Numbered from the stretch's first letter, positions 42,730 to 51,917 are shown. The stretch is DNA of 64,000 nucleotides from an uncultured Brevibacillus sp. (GCF_947502445.1 NZ_CANMZW010000003.1:1-64000); one strand, 5' to 3'. Program-made: numbers and translations. Notes: generated by a model not told the origin, from the letters alone.

Positions 42730-43689
42730 TTATATATTCGGCAATTGTTGAAACTTTCCTGCCAATATCTGCTTGATAGTTTGCACGTTATTCGGCTGTT
42801 CTGCCGGATCTGTCATGTCAAACCACTGGATCTCGGGCATACGGCGGAACCACGAAAGCTGCCGTTTTGCAAAATTTCTTGTACGCTTTTGGATATCGTT
42901 GATCGCCTTCTCAAGCGTGATCTCTCCGTACAGGTAGGGAACTAGCTCCTTGTACCCGAGTCCTTGCATGGAGACTAGCGAAGGATCATACCCGCGGTCA
43001 AGCAAGCCCCTCACTTCCTCGATCAAACCAGCTTCGATCATAAGCTCTACACGATGATTGATCCGCTCATACAATTTGGCACGGTCCATGGTTAGGCCGA
43101 CAATGACCACATCGTATGGAGAATGCTGAGCCCGGAGCTGGAAATCGGACATTTTATATCCGCTGCTCTCATAAATTTCAATCGCGCGAATCACCCGTTT
43201 TACATCATTCGGATGCAATCGCTCTGCAGTGATGGAATCGATGGCAGCCAGTCTGGCATGAAGAGCTTCTGCTCCTTCCGTATCTGCCATCCGCTGCAAT
43301 TGTTCCCGGAGTTCTGGATCTTGTGAGGTCGTCGAAAATTGGAAACGATGCGTTACCGATTCTATGTAGAGACCCGTTCCACCTACTATGAACGGAAGAC
43401 GTCCACGTTGGTTAATATCCGTAATGAGGCGGGTTGTACTCTCTTGAAAAATGGCAACCGAGTACTCCTCATCGGGATCTTTAATATCAATGAGATGATG
43501 CGGCACCGTAGCCAGCTCGCTGGGACTCGCTTTTGCTGTCCCAATGTCCATTCCGCGGTAGACCTGCATAGAATCTCCGGAAATGATCTCACCATCGAAC
43601 TGATCAGCCAGCTCTAGGCTAAGATTGGTTTTACCAACGGCTGTTGGTCCAACGATGACAACAAGCTTTTCTCTCTGCTGCAAGGTCAC
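42730..43689 (-). CDS. miaA: tRNA dimethylallyltransferase
   Basis: The 319-aa enzyme adds dimethylallyl to A37 of UNN-reading tRNAs. P-loop VGPTAVGKTNLSLELA, substrate motif GEIISGDSMQVYRGMDIGTA, and FIVGGTGLYIESV and RTRNFAKRQLSWFRR are all present. Its start overlaps the methyltransferase gene by 4 nt. Confidence 0.98.
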   Translation of the reverse strand: MTLQQREKLVVIVGPTAVGKTNLSLELADQFDGEIISGDSMQVYRGMDIGTAKASPSELATVPHHLIDIKDPDEEYSVAIFQESTTRLITDINQRGRLPFIVGGTGLYIESVTHRFQFSTTSQDPELREQLQRMADTEGAEALHARLAAIDSITAERLHPNDVKRVIRAIEIYESSGYKMSDFQLRAQHSPYDVVIVGLTMDRAKLYERINHRVELMIEAGLIEEVRGLLDRGYDPSLVSMQGLGYKELVPYLYGEITLEKAINDIQKRTRNFAKRQLSWFRRMPEIQWFDMTDPAEQPNNVQTIKQILAGKFQQLPNI

Positions 43690-44471
43690 TCCCCTCCACC
43701 TATCTCTTTGTAACTGTACACGACCTGTTGGCCGCCAGAGCGATATGGGGTAAAACCAAAACGCTCATACAACCTGCCTGTCTTTCCTTCTTTACATACT
43801 ACGCGTTTTCTCGCGACTCGCAATGCTTCCGTCACAGCCTCCTCATGAAGTGACTGCTGATTGGCAAACTCACGAACCCCAGCAATTCCTGAAGAGCTCT
43901 GAACCGTCATTTCAAACATGGGATCAAAATAAACGACATCAAAGGATCGATCAGGAAGTCTTTTCAGTTCCTCCAGATGGTTTGCATGGCGCACCTCAAT
44001 GCGACGCATCGCCTCCACCAGAGCATCTGAGTCAGATGACCAATACCGCAGTCCATCTTCTACCAGTATGGCAAGCACTCGCTCAGATTCGATGCCAACT
44101 ACTTTTCCATGCACTCCAGTCGCATGAGAAAATACGATGGCGTCAGCCCCTAAACCCAAAGTCGCATCTAGCACTGTGTCCCCTGGTTGAATTTGGCAAA
44201 CAGCAAGCATAGTATCAGTATCGCCGCGCATAAGCCGCTTTATACGAAAAGCAGATGTGTTCGGATGAAAAAAGAACGGCTTTTTTCCCGGCACTTCCAG
44301 TCGTGCACCCTGCGCGGAAACAACCAATACTTCTTGGTCATTCTGTCGTTTTCTAAGCTCGCCGAGGGATAGATCACCGCGCTTCACGACCTGCAGTCCA
44401 AAAGTTTCAGCTAATTTTGCTGCATGGCGCAAGGTTTCTTGAGCAGGCTCAAGTCCTGTCGTAACAATCAC
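43686..44471 (-). CDS. Class I SAM-dependent methyltransferase (RsmJ-like)
   Basis: The 261-aa protein has the SAM motif TVLDATLGLGADAIVFSHAT and the catalytic-type DVVYFDPMFE. Start MIVTTGLEPAQETLRHAAKL. It belongs to the DUF548/RsmJ-like group, often next to miaA in Bacillales. rRNA as substrate is likely but unproven here. Confidence 0.88.
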   Translation of the reverse strand: MIVTTGLEPAQETLRHAAKLAETFGLQVVKRGDLSLGELRKRQNDQEVLVVSAQGARLEVPGKKPFFFHPNTSAFRIKRLMRGDTDTMLAVCQIQPGDTVLDATLGLGADAIVFSHATGVHGKVVGIESERVLAILVEDGLRYWSSDSDALVEAMRRIEVRHANHLEELKRLPDRSFDVVYFDPMFEMTVQSSSGIAGVREFANQQSLHEEAVTEALRVARKRVVCKEGKTGRLYERFGFTPYRSGGQQVVYSYKEIGGGE

Positions 44472-44660
44472 GTACTCGGTCCCTTTCTTACGTTTCGTCC
44501 ACGTCAGACGGAAACTCTTTTATTGTAAGCAGGATTATTTTGGCGGTCAAATAGAATCTGAGCCAAACTGTTTCCTTCACTTCCTTATCATAACATGTTT
44601 CTATTCCCTCGCGTCGGGCTCAAGAAGGATTTTCCATTGGCGTCATTTGGCCTACGTGAA
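44472..44660. other. Intergenic, nothing recognised
   Basis: Between the methyltransferase start and cassette C there is no gene. The region probably holds the promoter of the methyltransferase-miaA-hfq operon. Confidence 0.4.
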
Positions 44661-44663
44661 AAA

Positions 44664-44692
44664 GACCCCCTGGAATCGAGAGTCTTCTTCTC
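44664..44692 (-). terminator. Terminator of cassette C exon
   Basis: AGACTCTC...GGGGGTCT hairpin followed on the minus strand by TTTTTC, directly after the stop at 44698. Confidence 0.65.
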
Positions 44693-44697
44693 CATTA

Positions 44698-44955
44698 TCA
44701 AAACGTAAATCCAATCGATCTCCGTTTTTTACCGAGCGTACGAACGGCAATCGGTACTACAGCACTTCCCATCGCGGTCAACTCAATCTGCGCTTTGTCA
44801 CGTGGGGTCCCACTTGGAACTACGTAAACGGTACCAGGCTTCGTGCTCGTGACCTTCACAGAAAAACCTGCTGCATACTCCCCCTTATTCATCCAGGTAT
44901 CTCCACCAGCAGATTCTTCTGGAATCCAGGAAACGACTGGCGGTTCTAACGGTTC
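44698..44955 (-). CDS. Orphan 3' exon: surface-protein C-terminal domain (cassette C)
   Basis: The frame is open from the intron end at 44956 and reads EPLEPPVVSWIPEESAGG, then GFSVKVTSTKPGTVYVVPSG and TAMGSAVVPIAVRTLGK, ending in a basic FTF tail. VTSTKPGTVYVVPSG is a pattern of repeat domains in Brevibacillus/Paenibacillus surface proteins. No start or ribosome binding site exists at its 5' end, as in cassettes A and B. Confidence 0.6.
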   Translation of the reverse strand, partial: EPLEPPVVSWIPEESAGGDTWMNKGEYAAGFSVKVTSTKPGTVYVVPSGTPRDKAQIELTAMGSAVVPIAVRTLGKKRRSIGFTF

Positions 44956-45067
44956 GCTATTCCCGACTTCGGCCTTTTTATGGCTTTCGTCCGAGCCTAC
45001 ACCGTGCAGGCGACTTTCATCGCACACGGCGTTCCATCAGCGAAAGAATCGGATAATACAATGGGCA
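44956..45067 (-). other. Group II intron domain V-VI remnant (copy C)
   Basis: On the minus strand, GGAACGCCGTGTGCGATGAA plus AGTCGCCTGCACGGTGTAGG forms the same domain V hairpin as copies A and B. The tail CTCGGACG...GAAGTCGGGAATAGC keeps compensating changes (A to G at matching places). The upstream block GTGCCCATTGTA is shared. It begins at the stop of the GNAT gene. Confidence 0.7.
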
Positions 45068-45631
45068 CTAGTAGTGTAAAGAGTCAGTGCCTGGTGGTCT
45101 GCTATCCAAAGTTAATACAGGTGAATCCTTTTTGGCATGAACGGAGTAAATCCGTGTTTCTCGGTTGTTTATCCGTGTTTCTTTTTCAAAGGACATTCCG
45201 ATTCGCCTAGCTACTCCCATGGAAGGCAGATTTGACTTGTAAATCATGGAGATGAGCCTGCTTCGCCCCATGGTGGTGAAGCCATACTCTTTAACCGCCG
45301 TCGCAGCCTCGGTTGCCAATCCTTTTCCCCAGTGTGCTCGCACAAACAAATAACCGATCTCCATTTCACTTCTCTCATCAACTGTCTGTGGAACAATCCC
45401 ACACTGTCCAACAAAAGCACCCTCTTCCTTTGACTCACAAATCCATAAACCAGTACCATGCTTCTCATAATTATTTAGGTTCCATTGAATCCACTTTCGA
45501 GCTTGCTCACGAGTTTTGGTCGAAGGGTAATACTGCATCGCCACCGGATCAGAAAAAATCTGCATAAGATGATCTTCATCATTGTCATTCATTTGTCTGA
45601 GCGCTAAACGATCCGTCTCCATAATATACAT
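45068..45631 (-). CDS. GNAT N-acetyltransferase (RimJ/RimL-like)
   Basis: ATG 45631 follows GAGGAGGGACAAAAGAAG. The 187-aa protein has MYIMETDRLALRQMNDNDED, IGYLFVRAHWGKGLATEAAT (acetyl-CoA loop) and SNLPSMGVARRIGMSFEKET. Typical of ribosomal-protein or small-molecule acetyltransferases. The last 15 residues (RPPGTDSLHY) run up to cassette C and may be altered by its insertion. Confidence 0.88.
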   Translation of the reverse strand: MYIMETDRLALRQMNDNDEDHLMQIFSDPVAMQYYPSTKTREQARKWIQWNLNNYEKHGTGLWICESKEEGAFVGQCGIVPQTVDERSEMEIGYLFVRAHWGKGLATEAATAVKEYGFTTMGRSRLISMIYKSNLPSMGVARRIGMSFEKETRINNRETRIYSVHAKKDSPVLTLDSRPPGTDSLHY

Positions 45632-45809
45632 CTTCTTTTGTCCCTCCTCAGCTTTTCCCGATCAGATCTTTTTTCAGAATTGTTAATGTTTGTTGATCTT
45701 TCCATTGTCCAATTTTCATCTCGCTTTATAAGAATGAAAACACCACAGAACAACCCTGTGGTGGTGTGAGCACTCTTCTTTTATTAGTAAGTTGAAGAAT
45801 GATGGAAGC

Positions 45810-46307
45810 TTATTGATTTCCGTTCGGTTCTTCGATGGTAAAGTAACTGGCTAACATACGCTCGTTACCATCTGCAGAAAAAGATTTGATTACTCTGTAT
45901 TCTCCGGATGAAATGACATAGTCAAAATCACCCCAGTTGATTTTCTGTTCATGTGTTTGATTCGGCGCAAGCACCAACCCAATATCTGGAAATGCGATGT
46001 CCGATCTGAACGGGATTTCATACCAGGTACCTTGTTCCCGTTTTTCAAGCGTATAAGGAAGCCCAAAATCATATGTAGCTGTCCCGTTATTTTTGATTTC
46101 TATCGTTACTTCCTCTTTTGCAGATGAATACGCTGCTTTATCCGCATGCATTTCTATATGCCGATCCTGTTCAACAATGGTGCTCGGTACATCTTTATGG
46201 ATCGATTGTTTGGATAGCTTGGTTTGAATCTGTTGCTCGCCAGAAGAACAGCCTGATATCATGACGAGTGACAATACGGTCAGTATCATCCATTTGCGAA
46301 TGTTCAT
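45810..46307 (-). CDS. Lipoprotein with Big_14-type Ig-like domain
   Basis: The 165-aa product has a lipobox signal (LVMISGCSSGEQ; Cys 20) and a single beta domain: VTIEIKNNGTATYDFGLPYT, TWYEIPFRSDIAFPDIGLVL and EYRVIKSFSADGNERMLASY. This matches the Ig-like domain of membrane lipoproteins in Bacillales. Function unknown. ATG 46307 follows GGGGGGAAATGA. Confidence 0.8.
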   Translation of the reverse strand: MNIRKWMILTVLSLVMISGCSSGEQQIQTKLSKQSIHKDVPSTIVEQDRHIEMHADKAAYSSAKEEVTIEIKNNGTATYDFGLPYTLEKREQGTWYEIPFRSDIAFPDIGLVLAPNQTHEQKINWGDFDYVISSGEYRVIKSFSADGNERMLASYFTIEEPNGNQ

Positions 46308-46396
46308 TCATTTCCCCCCCTGTTTATAAGGACGGAAAATGAATGATTTCTGTTTCAAGATCAACCCGAAATATTTCCTGAAATACTGTATCCTTC

Positions 46397-47002
46397 CTAT
46401 TTTTTCTCAGAAGGTACCTGCATTCCATGCAAGAGCAACCGCACAATTTCAGCAGTGAGTTCCTCAGGATGTCTTCGTCTCTCGAATAAATGAATAATCG
46501 TTACACGCTCGATAATCCCTACCAGGCTTTCTGCAACAATGCTCATGTCCATTTCGTTTGTAAAATACCCGTCCTGTTGCTCTGCTGTCAGGTTCACTTC
46601 TAACAAGGCAGCAAGCTCTTTCTTTATTTCCTCGGACTTCGGAGAAACAACCAGGCCAATTCGCGTTAGATTCGGATTCTCATTAAAAAAATGCAAAATA
46701 GCCGACAATCCCAGCTTAATTCGATCTGATACGAATTCTTTTTCTATGCCCGAGTCTAGTCTGCTGCTTTTTACCAGCCTAAACAGATTCGATTGAAACG
46801 AATCTACCAGCTCTTGAAAAATAGCCTCTTTGTTTCGAAAGTATAAGTAAAAAGTAGGCTGGGTTAATCCCGCTCGATTCACAATCGTACTTATTTTTGT
46901 GTTATGGAAGCCGTTTGAGGCAAATTCTTCAGTAGCGATCGCAAGCAACAAAGCTCGACTTTGGGTGCCTATAGCTCCTTTTTTCCGACCTCTTTGCGCC
47001 AT
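46397..47002 (-). CDS. TetR-family transcriptional regulator
   Basis: I chose ATG 47002 (MAQRGRKKGAIGTQSRALLL). The helix-turn-helix is KISTIVNRAGLTQPTFYLYF, and the ligand-binding C-terminal domain is of normal length. Target unknown; no pump gene is adjacent. Confidence 0.92.
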   Translation of the reverse strand: MAQRGRKKGAIGTQSRALLLAIATEEFASNGFHNTKISTIVNRAGLTQPTFYLYFRNKEAIFQELVDSFQSNLFRLVKSSRLDSGIEKEFVSDRIKLGLSAILHFFNENPNLTRIGLVVSPKSEEIKKELAALLEVNLTAEQQDGYFTNEMDMSIVAESLVGIIERVTIIHLFERRRHPEELTAEIVRLLLHGMQVPSEKK

Positions 47003-47152
47003 ATAAAACATCTCCAACATCTGTAATAAATATTATTTTATAGTAATATGCTTCGTAGGAAGAATCAACCTCATCAGCAAAACGATCTCCATAAATAGTA
47101 TGATGGGATGTGCTAGAATCGCATCTGAAAACGTCTTGGCGAGGTGGAAGGA

Positions 47153-47332
47153 ATGGGCAAAGTGAACGTAGGTAAGCGGAAGCCTAGCCTGATTAAGCGG
47201 ATATGCTTTCAAACCAGTTTTTTCATTCAAATTGCCAGGATAAAGCTTTTACGGGGATGGGATATCGTGAAAAATCCGAAAAAAGTTATTTACGATATAA
47301 TGAACAAAAAGAGTAGAAGGATGTATAAATAA
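47153..47332 (+). CDS. Small basic protein (59 aa)
   Basis: ATG 47153 follows GAGGTGGAAGGA. It starts MGKVNVGKRKPSLIKRICFQ and ends KNPKKVIYDIMNKKSRRMYK, a tail I have seen in small conserved Bacillales proteins of unknown function; the tail PKK..YxxxxxK resembles that of the gene at 51.7 kb. Confidence 0.5.
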   Translation: MGKVNVGKRKPSLIKRICFQTSFFIQIARIKLLRGWDIVKNPKKVIYDIMNKKSRRMYK

Positions 47333-47433
47333 CTAAGACTAAAAAAATGACAGTTGTGTAAAAAGTCAACGCCTAACATAAGTGTTTAGCATTAGTGGAA
47401 TATCTAAGTTGATGTTATTTATATAGGAGGTCA

Positions 47434-47633
47434 ATGATGGAAACGTTTTATGAAAAGTATGGTGGTGAAGAAACAATATCTAAGGTCGTTGACTATATCT
47501 GCAACCCGTTCACTTCGATGCCATTGTTAAACACCTACACGCTGCCCTTACTCACTTTGGTGTAAGTGAAAGAGATATTGACGATGCATTAACCAAAGTC
47601 GGGTCGCTAAGGGATGATATTCTGTACAAATAG
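47434..47633 (+). pseudogene. Truncated haemoglobin (group I) with internal deletion
   Basis: TATAGGAGGTCA precedes ATG 47434. The start METFYEKYGGEETISKVVDY and the end ALTHFGVSERDIDDALTKVG plus SLRDDILYK are group I truncated globin ends. The haem-binding middle (about 60 residues) is missing and the frame is shifted. Confidence 0.7.
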
Positions 47634-47856
47634 GCTTTCTGTCATTTTACAGGCTCTCATATCTGGGGCCTTTTTCAATAAATCATTGGGGAACACTTAA
47701 AATACGATACACATTCAGCTCTTTTTTAGAAGTCAATTTAAAACGCTTCCCCAAAAATTAAAAAGTTTTTATTTTTCCACGCCCTGTTTAGAAGCGTGGA
47801 TTTTTTCTGGCGAACGATTTTAGTAAATTATAAAAGTGAAAGGATAAAGATCGCGT

Positions 47857-48052
47857 ATGAATAACCATTGGAATAAAATTATTTATCGGGTGTGGGCACC
47901 GCTCTACGATTATTTCTTTAATTCTGGGCCGTTTCTAAAAGCGCGGAAAATGATATTTGAGATCCTCAACATCAAAGCTGACAGCCAGATTCTTTTCGTG
48001 GGCGTCGGGACGGGTGCAGACTTGCCGTTCATTCATGGAAAAGATATTTCTG
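47857..48052 (+). pseudogene. SAM methyltransferase N-terminal fragment
   Basis: MNNHWNKIIYRVWAPLYDYF, then ADSQILFVGVGTGADLPFIH (SAM motif I) and a cut near 48052. The rest of the enzyme is absent; the sequence joins the end of the WYL-like fragment of the opposite strand. Confidence 0.7.
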
Positions 48053-48233
48053 TAACCCGAAATGCTCGACAAAGCCAAGAACAAACATGATTCTCCTTAC
48101 AATACGCTTTCAGTCGTTCCTCTGTAACCTCTAAAGGGCGCAAGATACACATTGTAGTTTTGCCATCTCTACCTAAATAGATGACTTGAATGTAATGTTG
48201 ATGCACTATGGCACGCTGCAATTCCTTTACCAC
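48045..48233 (-). pseudogene. Small WYL-like protein, 3' end cut
   Basis: MVKELQRAIVHQHYIQVIYL and ILRPLEVTEERLKAYCKENH, then FR. This matches the small WYL-like proteins of Bacillales, which bear one beta-barrel. It ends at the junction with the methyltransferase fragment. Confidence 0.5.
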
Positions 48234-48388
48234 TAAGTCCGCCCACTAAAACAAGAACTTTTGTTTGTATCATATACGAACATATACGAACACTCAATGG
48301 TAACTCCTAATTGGGGTAGTACCAGCGTCATTGACACTCCCCGTAAAGTAGCAAGGAATTTCTGAGTTTTTGTCGAAACCGTATCAAT

Positions 48389-51300
48389 ATGATGAAAAGA
48401 AAAAAAATCGTAGCCATCGTCATGCTGTTCCTTCTCATTTTGACGGGGATTCGCTTTGCCTGGATCGACGTACAGACAACATCCACGAGGGTCGATGCCG
48501 AAGACGGGCTCCTTGATCTAAGCCATTGGGACCCCTCTTCCAAACCTATCTTATCTTTCTTCGGACAATGGGAATTTTATCCGTTTCAGCTGGCGACGCC
48601 CGGCCCGGATGGTACCTTCGAATCGGAACGCGGCGTTGCCGAATCGGCGACGGTCCCCGGGAGCTGGCAAAGGAATCTCTCACCGTCGCAGAGATCTACC
48701 ATAGGATACGGAACCTACCGGCTGCATGTCATGTTGCCGACCGGAAGCTTGCCGGAGTTGACCATTCGAGTGCCGGGGATCTCCGCCTCTTCGGCTTTGT
48801 ACGTGAACGGGCGCTTGCTAGGCAACGCTGGTCGTACGGCGGACCGCGCATCTTCCTATACACCGAGCGCCGTTCCTTATTCCGTCACGTTCGCAGCTGA
48901 TCGCGACGTTCTGGACATCGTTCTGCAAGTGGCCAACTTCGACGACCATGTCAGGGGAGGTCTGACGGAGCCAATCAAGTTCGGAACGACCAAAGCGATG
49001 AACCGGGCTTACTGGTTCTCCGCCGGATCGCAAGCGGCGCTCAGTCTGCTGATGGTCATGCACGCCTTGTACGCCCTCGTCCTGTATTTCATCGGCAGGC
49101 AGAAGCCACTTCTGTTCTTTTCCCTTATGGGGATTTGCGGGGCGGCGACCGTCCTCTGCGATGTAGACTACATCCTTTCCGCATGGGTCGGGGTCAGTTA
49201 CGAAGCGCTCTATAAAGTCTCCTATTTATCCTACTTGGGCGTGGCGGCGCTGTTGCTGCAATACGTTAAAAGCCTGCTGCCCGAATTCCTGATCCTTCGC
49301 CATTCCCGCTGGCACTTCGCCGCATGCGGTCTCTTCAGCCTGTTTGTGCTGGCGCTACCGCCCAAGCTGTTTTCCTTGGCAGACGGGCTCCATACGGCTC
49401 TGTTGCTGGTGTCGTACGTTGCTGCCCCTATCTTCCTATATCGGGCGGTCCGCAGAGGTGTTCCGGACGCGATCTACCTGCTGCTCGGAATGGTGGCCAT
49501 CGCTTTGAACCTGTTCTGGGGGCTCTTTAATTACACGTTTTCTCTTGATATCGGCTACTATCCTTTCGATATGCTTGCTTTCTTTATCGCATTCGCGCTT
49601 TATTGGTTTAAGCGATATATCCGCAATGCCGCCGAGACCGCTCGATTGGCGGAACGGCTTCAGGCGGCCGATAAACGCAAGGACGAATTCTTGGTTCACA
49701 CCTCGCACGAGCTAAGGAATCCGCTTCACGGCATTCTGAACATGGCCCAAGCCGTACTCGACAGCCCCGAATGTTCCGACAAGGAAGCCAACCGGGAGCG
49801 CCTTGCGTTGCTCATTTCGGTGGGCAAACGCATGTCCTTCTTGCTGAATGACCTCATTGATCTGAATCGGCTGAGGGAGAATCGCCTACGACTGAATTCA
49901 AGGCCTCTTCGGCTGCAGACGGAGGTTGCGGGTGTGCTGGACATGGTCCGGTTCATGACGGATGGCAAGCCGGTTCGGCTCGAGAACCGGGTTCCAGATT
50001 CGCTGCCGGCGGTGCTGGCGGACGAGAACCGGCTGGTTCAGATTTTGTTCAACCTTCTCCACAACGCGGTCAAGTTTACGAATGAAGGACAGGTCTCGAT
50101 CGAAGCGGAAGCCGAAGGCGACAAGGTCGTCATCCGTGTTGTGGACACCGGGATCGGGATGGACGAGAAGACTGCGAGCCGAATTATCCAGCCTTATGAA
50201 CAAGGCGAGATTCAGGCGGAGACGAACGCGGCGGGATTCGGGCTTGGCCTTGCGATCAGCAAGCGTCTGGTCGAGCTTCATGGCGGACACTTGACGGTCA
50301 GCTCGACTCCAAACGTCGGCTCCGTCATCCGGTTTACACTGCCCGTGGCGGGGACGGCCGACGTGGATCCAGCGACGAATGAGGTCACCGCGACAAGGCT
50401 GGTTGAAGAGGATGAGGTTCTCGCGAGCGCAGGAACTGCCTCCGATCCTTTGTCAAAATCCCCTGCGCGCGAGGACCGTGCCCGAATCCTCACCATTGAC
50501 GACGATCCGGTGAATCTGCGCATCCTGAAGCACGTGCTCTCCTCGGATCTATACGAGATCACGACGACGACAAGCGGCTTAGAAGCACTGTCCCTTCTGA
50601 ATTCGGGATTTTGGGATTTGCTGGTCGCGGACGTCATGATGCCCGATATGTCCGGTTACGAAGTCGCCCGCACCGTCCGTACCATCTTCTCTCCTTCTGA
50701 ACTGCCGATTCTCCTGCTCACGGCTCGCCATAGGGCGGAAGATATCGAATCGGGCTTCAAAGCGGGGGCCAACGACTACATCGTTAAGCCCGTCAACGCG
50801 CAAGAGCTGAGAATGCGAGTGAAGGCGTTGACGGACGTGGCTCGAGCCGCCCGCGAACAGAAGCGTCTGGAGGCGGCGTGGCTGCAGGCGCAAATTGAGC
50901 CGCATTTTCTGTTCAATACGCTCAGTTCCATCGCCGCGCTCGTGGATGTCGACGCCACCCGCATGCGTGACCTTCTAATTGCCTTCGGTGATTACCTGCG
51001 GGCCAGCTTCGACTCCGCTAACTCGGATCAGTTGGTGCCGCTGCGGAAGGAGTTGGATCTTGTGCGAGCTTACCTATATATCGAGAAAGAACGGTTCGGA
51101 GACCGGATTCAGGTCGTGTGGGAGGTGGTCGAACATCTTGAGCTGCAAGTTCCGCCGTTGTCCGTCCAGCCCCTAGTGGAAAACGCCCTCCGGCACGGTA
51201 TACTCAAACGATCCAAGGGCGGTACCGTCCGGATTCGGATTCAGGATTTGGGGGATGGGGTGAAAATATCGATCGAAGACAACGGTGTCGGCTTTGAGCC

Positions 51301-51466
51301 CGATATGCTGTCGCAAACGCTACATCGGGGCGAGCCAGTCGCCCGTCATTCGGGAATAGGTTTGACCAATATCGACCGCCGCCTGAAGCAAATATACGGG
51401 AAAGGATTGCTCGTTCGCAGCCATCCCGGAGAGGGAACGATAATCTCCTTTGTCGTTCCCAAGTAA
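48389..51466 (+). CDS. Hybrid sensor kinase: 7TMR-DISM sensor, HisKA-HATPase, receiver, LytS-type kinase
   Basis: The 1025-aa membrane protein has: signal/anchor (1-25); extracellular jelly-roll 7TMR-DISMED2-like domain (about 50-195, with VPGSWQRNLSPSQRSTIGYG); seven membrane helices (205-410); HisKA with FLVHTSHELRNPLHGILNMA (about 435); HATPase with LLHNAVKFTNEG and GFGLGLAISKRLVELHGGHL; receiver with DDDP and DLLVADVMMPDMSGYEV (Asp about 745); and a second kinase core with IEPHFLFNTLSSIAALVD and VENALRHGI, then HSGIGLTNIDRRLKQIYGKG. Two kinases in one chain may integrate or pass phosphate within the protein. No response regulator is adjacent. GC content is far above its surroundings and the start lacks a clear ribosome binding site, so it is likely acquired. 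Confidence 0.93.
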   Translation: MMKRKKIVAIVMLFLLILTGIRFAWIDVQTTSTRVDAEDGLLDLSHWDPSSKPILSFFGQWEFYPFQLATPGPDGTFESERGVAESATVPGSWQRNLSPSQRSTIGYGTYRLHVMLPTGSLPELTIRVPGISASSALYVNGRLLGNAGRTADRASSYTPSAVPYSVTFAADRDVLDIVLQVANFDDHVRGGLTEPIKFGTTKAMNRAYWFSAGSQAALSLLMVMHALYALVLYFIGRQKPLLFFSLMGICGAATVLCDVDYILSAWVGVSYEALYKVSYLSYLGVAALLLQYVKSLLPEFLILRHSRWHFAACGLFSLFVLALPPKLFSLADGLHTALLLVSYVAAPIFLYRAVRRGVPDAIYLLLGMVAIALNLFWGLFNYTFSLDIGYYPFDMLAFFIAFALYWFKRYIRNAAETARLAERLQAADKRKDEFLVHTSHELRNPLHGILNMAQAVLDSPECSDKEANRERLALLISVGKRMSFLLNDLIDLNRLRENRLRLNSRPLRLQTEVAGVLDMVRFMTDGKPVRLENRVPDSLPAVLADENRLVQILFNLLHNAVKFTNEGQVSIEAEAEGDKVVIRVVDTGIGMDEKTASRIIQPYEQGEIQAETNAAGFGLGLAISKRLVELHGGHLTVSSTPNVGSVIRFTLPVAGTADVDPATNEVTATRLVEEDEVLASAGTASDPLSKSPAREDRARILTIDDDPVNLRILKHVLSSDLYEITTTTSGLEALSLLNSGFWDLLVADVMMPDMSGYEVARTVRTIFSPSELPILLLTARHRAEDIESGFKAGANDYIVKPVNAQELRMRVKALTDVARAAREQKRLEAAWLQAQIEPHFLFNTLSSIAALVDVDATRMRDLLIAFGDYLRASFDSANSDQLVPLRKELDLVRAYLYIEKERFGDRIQVVWEVVEHLELQVPPLSVQPLVENALRHGILKRSKGGTVRIRIQDLGDGVKISIEDNGVGFEPDMLSQTLHRGEPVARHSGIGLTNIDRRLKQIYGKGLLVRSHPGEGTIISFVVPK

Positions 51467-51477
51467 CATTCCAAAGC

Positions 51478-51563
51478 GCCAAGATGGTACAGCAATCGTT
51501 GAGATAAAAAAGAATGATGTTAGATTTACTTCTAAAGGAGGGACCTGGACAAAAATGAATTAA
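51478..51563 (+). pseudogene. C-terminal gene fragment
   Basis: The frame reads GTAIVEIKKNDVRFTSKGGT, then WTKMN and stop, followed by a strong terminator. Probably the end of a secreted protein gene cut off by the kinase insertion. Confidence 0.4.
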
Positions 51564-51581
51564 TACCCTTTTGGCTATCCC

Positions 51582-51610
51582 GGCTGTCAAGAAAGTTGAC
51601 AGCCTTTTTA
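51582..51610 (+). terminator. Intrinsic terminator
   Basis: GGCTGTCAA/TTGACAGCC perfect 9-bp stem followed by TTTTTA. Confidence 0.88.
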
Positions 51611-51675
51611 ATACCTTCAAACAAGATGAGAAGCATCCTCTTTTAATAATTGCGTAAAACGATAGGTGGTTTATT

Positions 51676-51879
51676 ATGAAAGTCGGGATGAGGAAGACGA
51701 GCTTAAAAAAGAGGATTGCTGCCAGGACCAGCTTGAAACGACATATTGTCCATTGAACCGGTCTGAAAATGCCTCGAGGCTGGGGATGGATGAGGATTCC
51801 AAAAAAGTACGCATACAACAAGGTGTACCAGCGAACAACGTTTGATATCTTCTCGCTGATTAAGAAATTGTTCAAATAA
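51676..51879 (+). pseudogene. Small basic conserved protein with in-frame TGA
   Basis: ATG 51676 opens MKVGMRKTSLKKRIAARTSL then KRHIVH, TGA, and the same frame continues TGLKMPRGWGWMRIPKKYAY and FDIFSLIKKLFK. A single C-to-T change (CGA to TGA) explains it. Proteins with this ARTS...GWGW..PKK layout are common short genes in Bacillales, function unknown. Confidence 0.65.
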
Positions 51880-51884
51880 AAAAT

Positions 51885-51917
51885 GCCCTCCTCCGACAAA
51901 AAATCCGGAGCAGGGCT
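51885..51917 (-). terminator. Terminator of the S-layer-like gene
   Basis: GCCCTGCTCCGGA/TCGGAGGAGGGC stem with T-rich loop, followed on the minus strand by ATTTTTTAT. Confidence 0.75.

Noticed and set aside
49324..51899. Many antisense and alternative frames over the histidine kinase
   Set aside because: High GC keeps shadow frames open; none has a ribosome binding site or domain.
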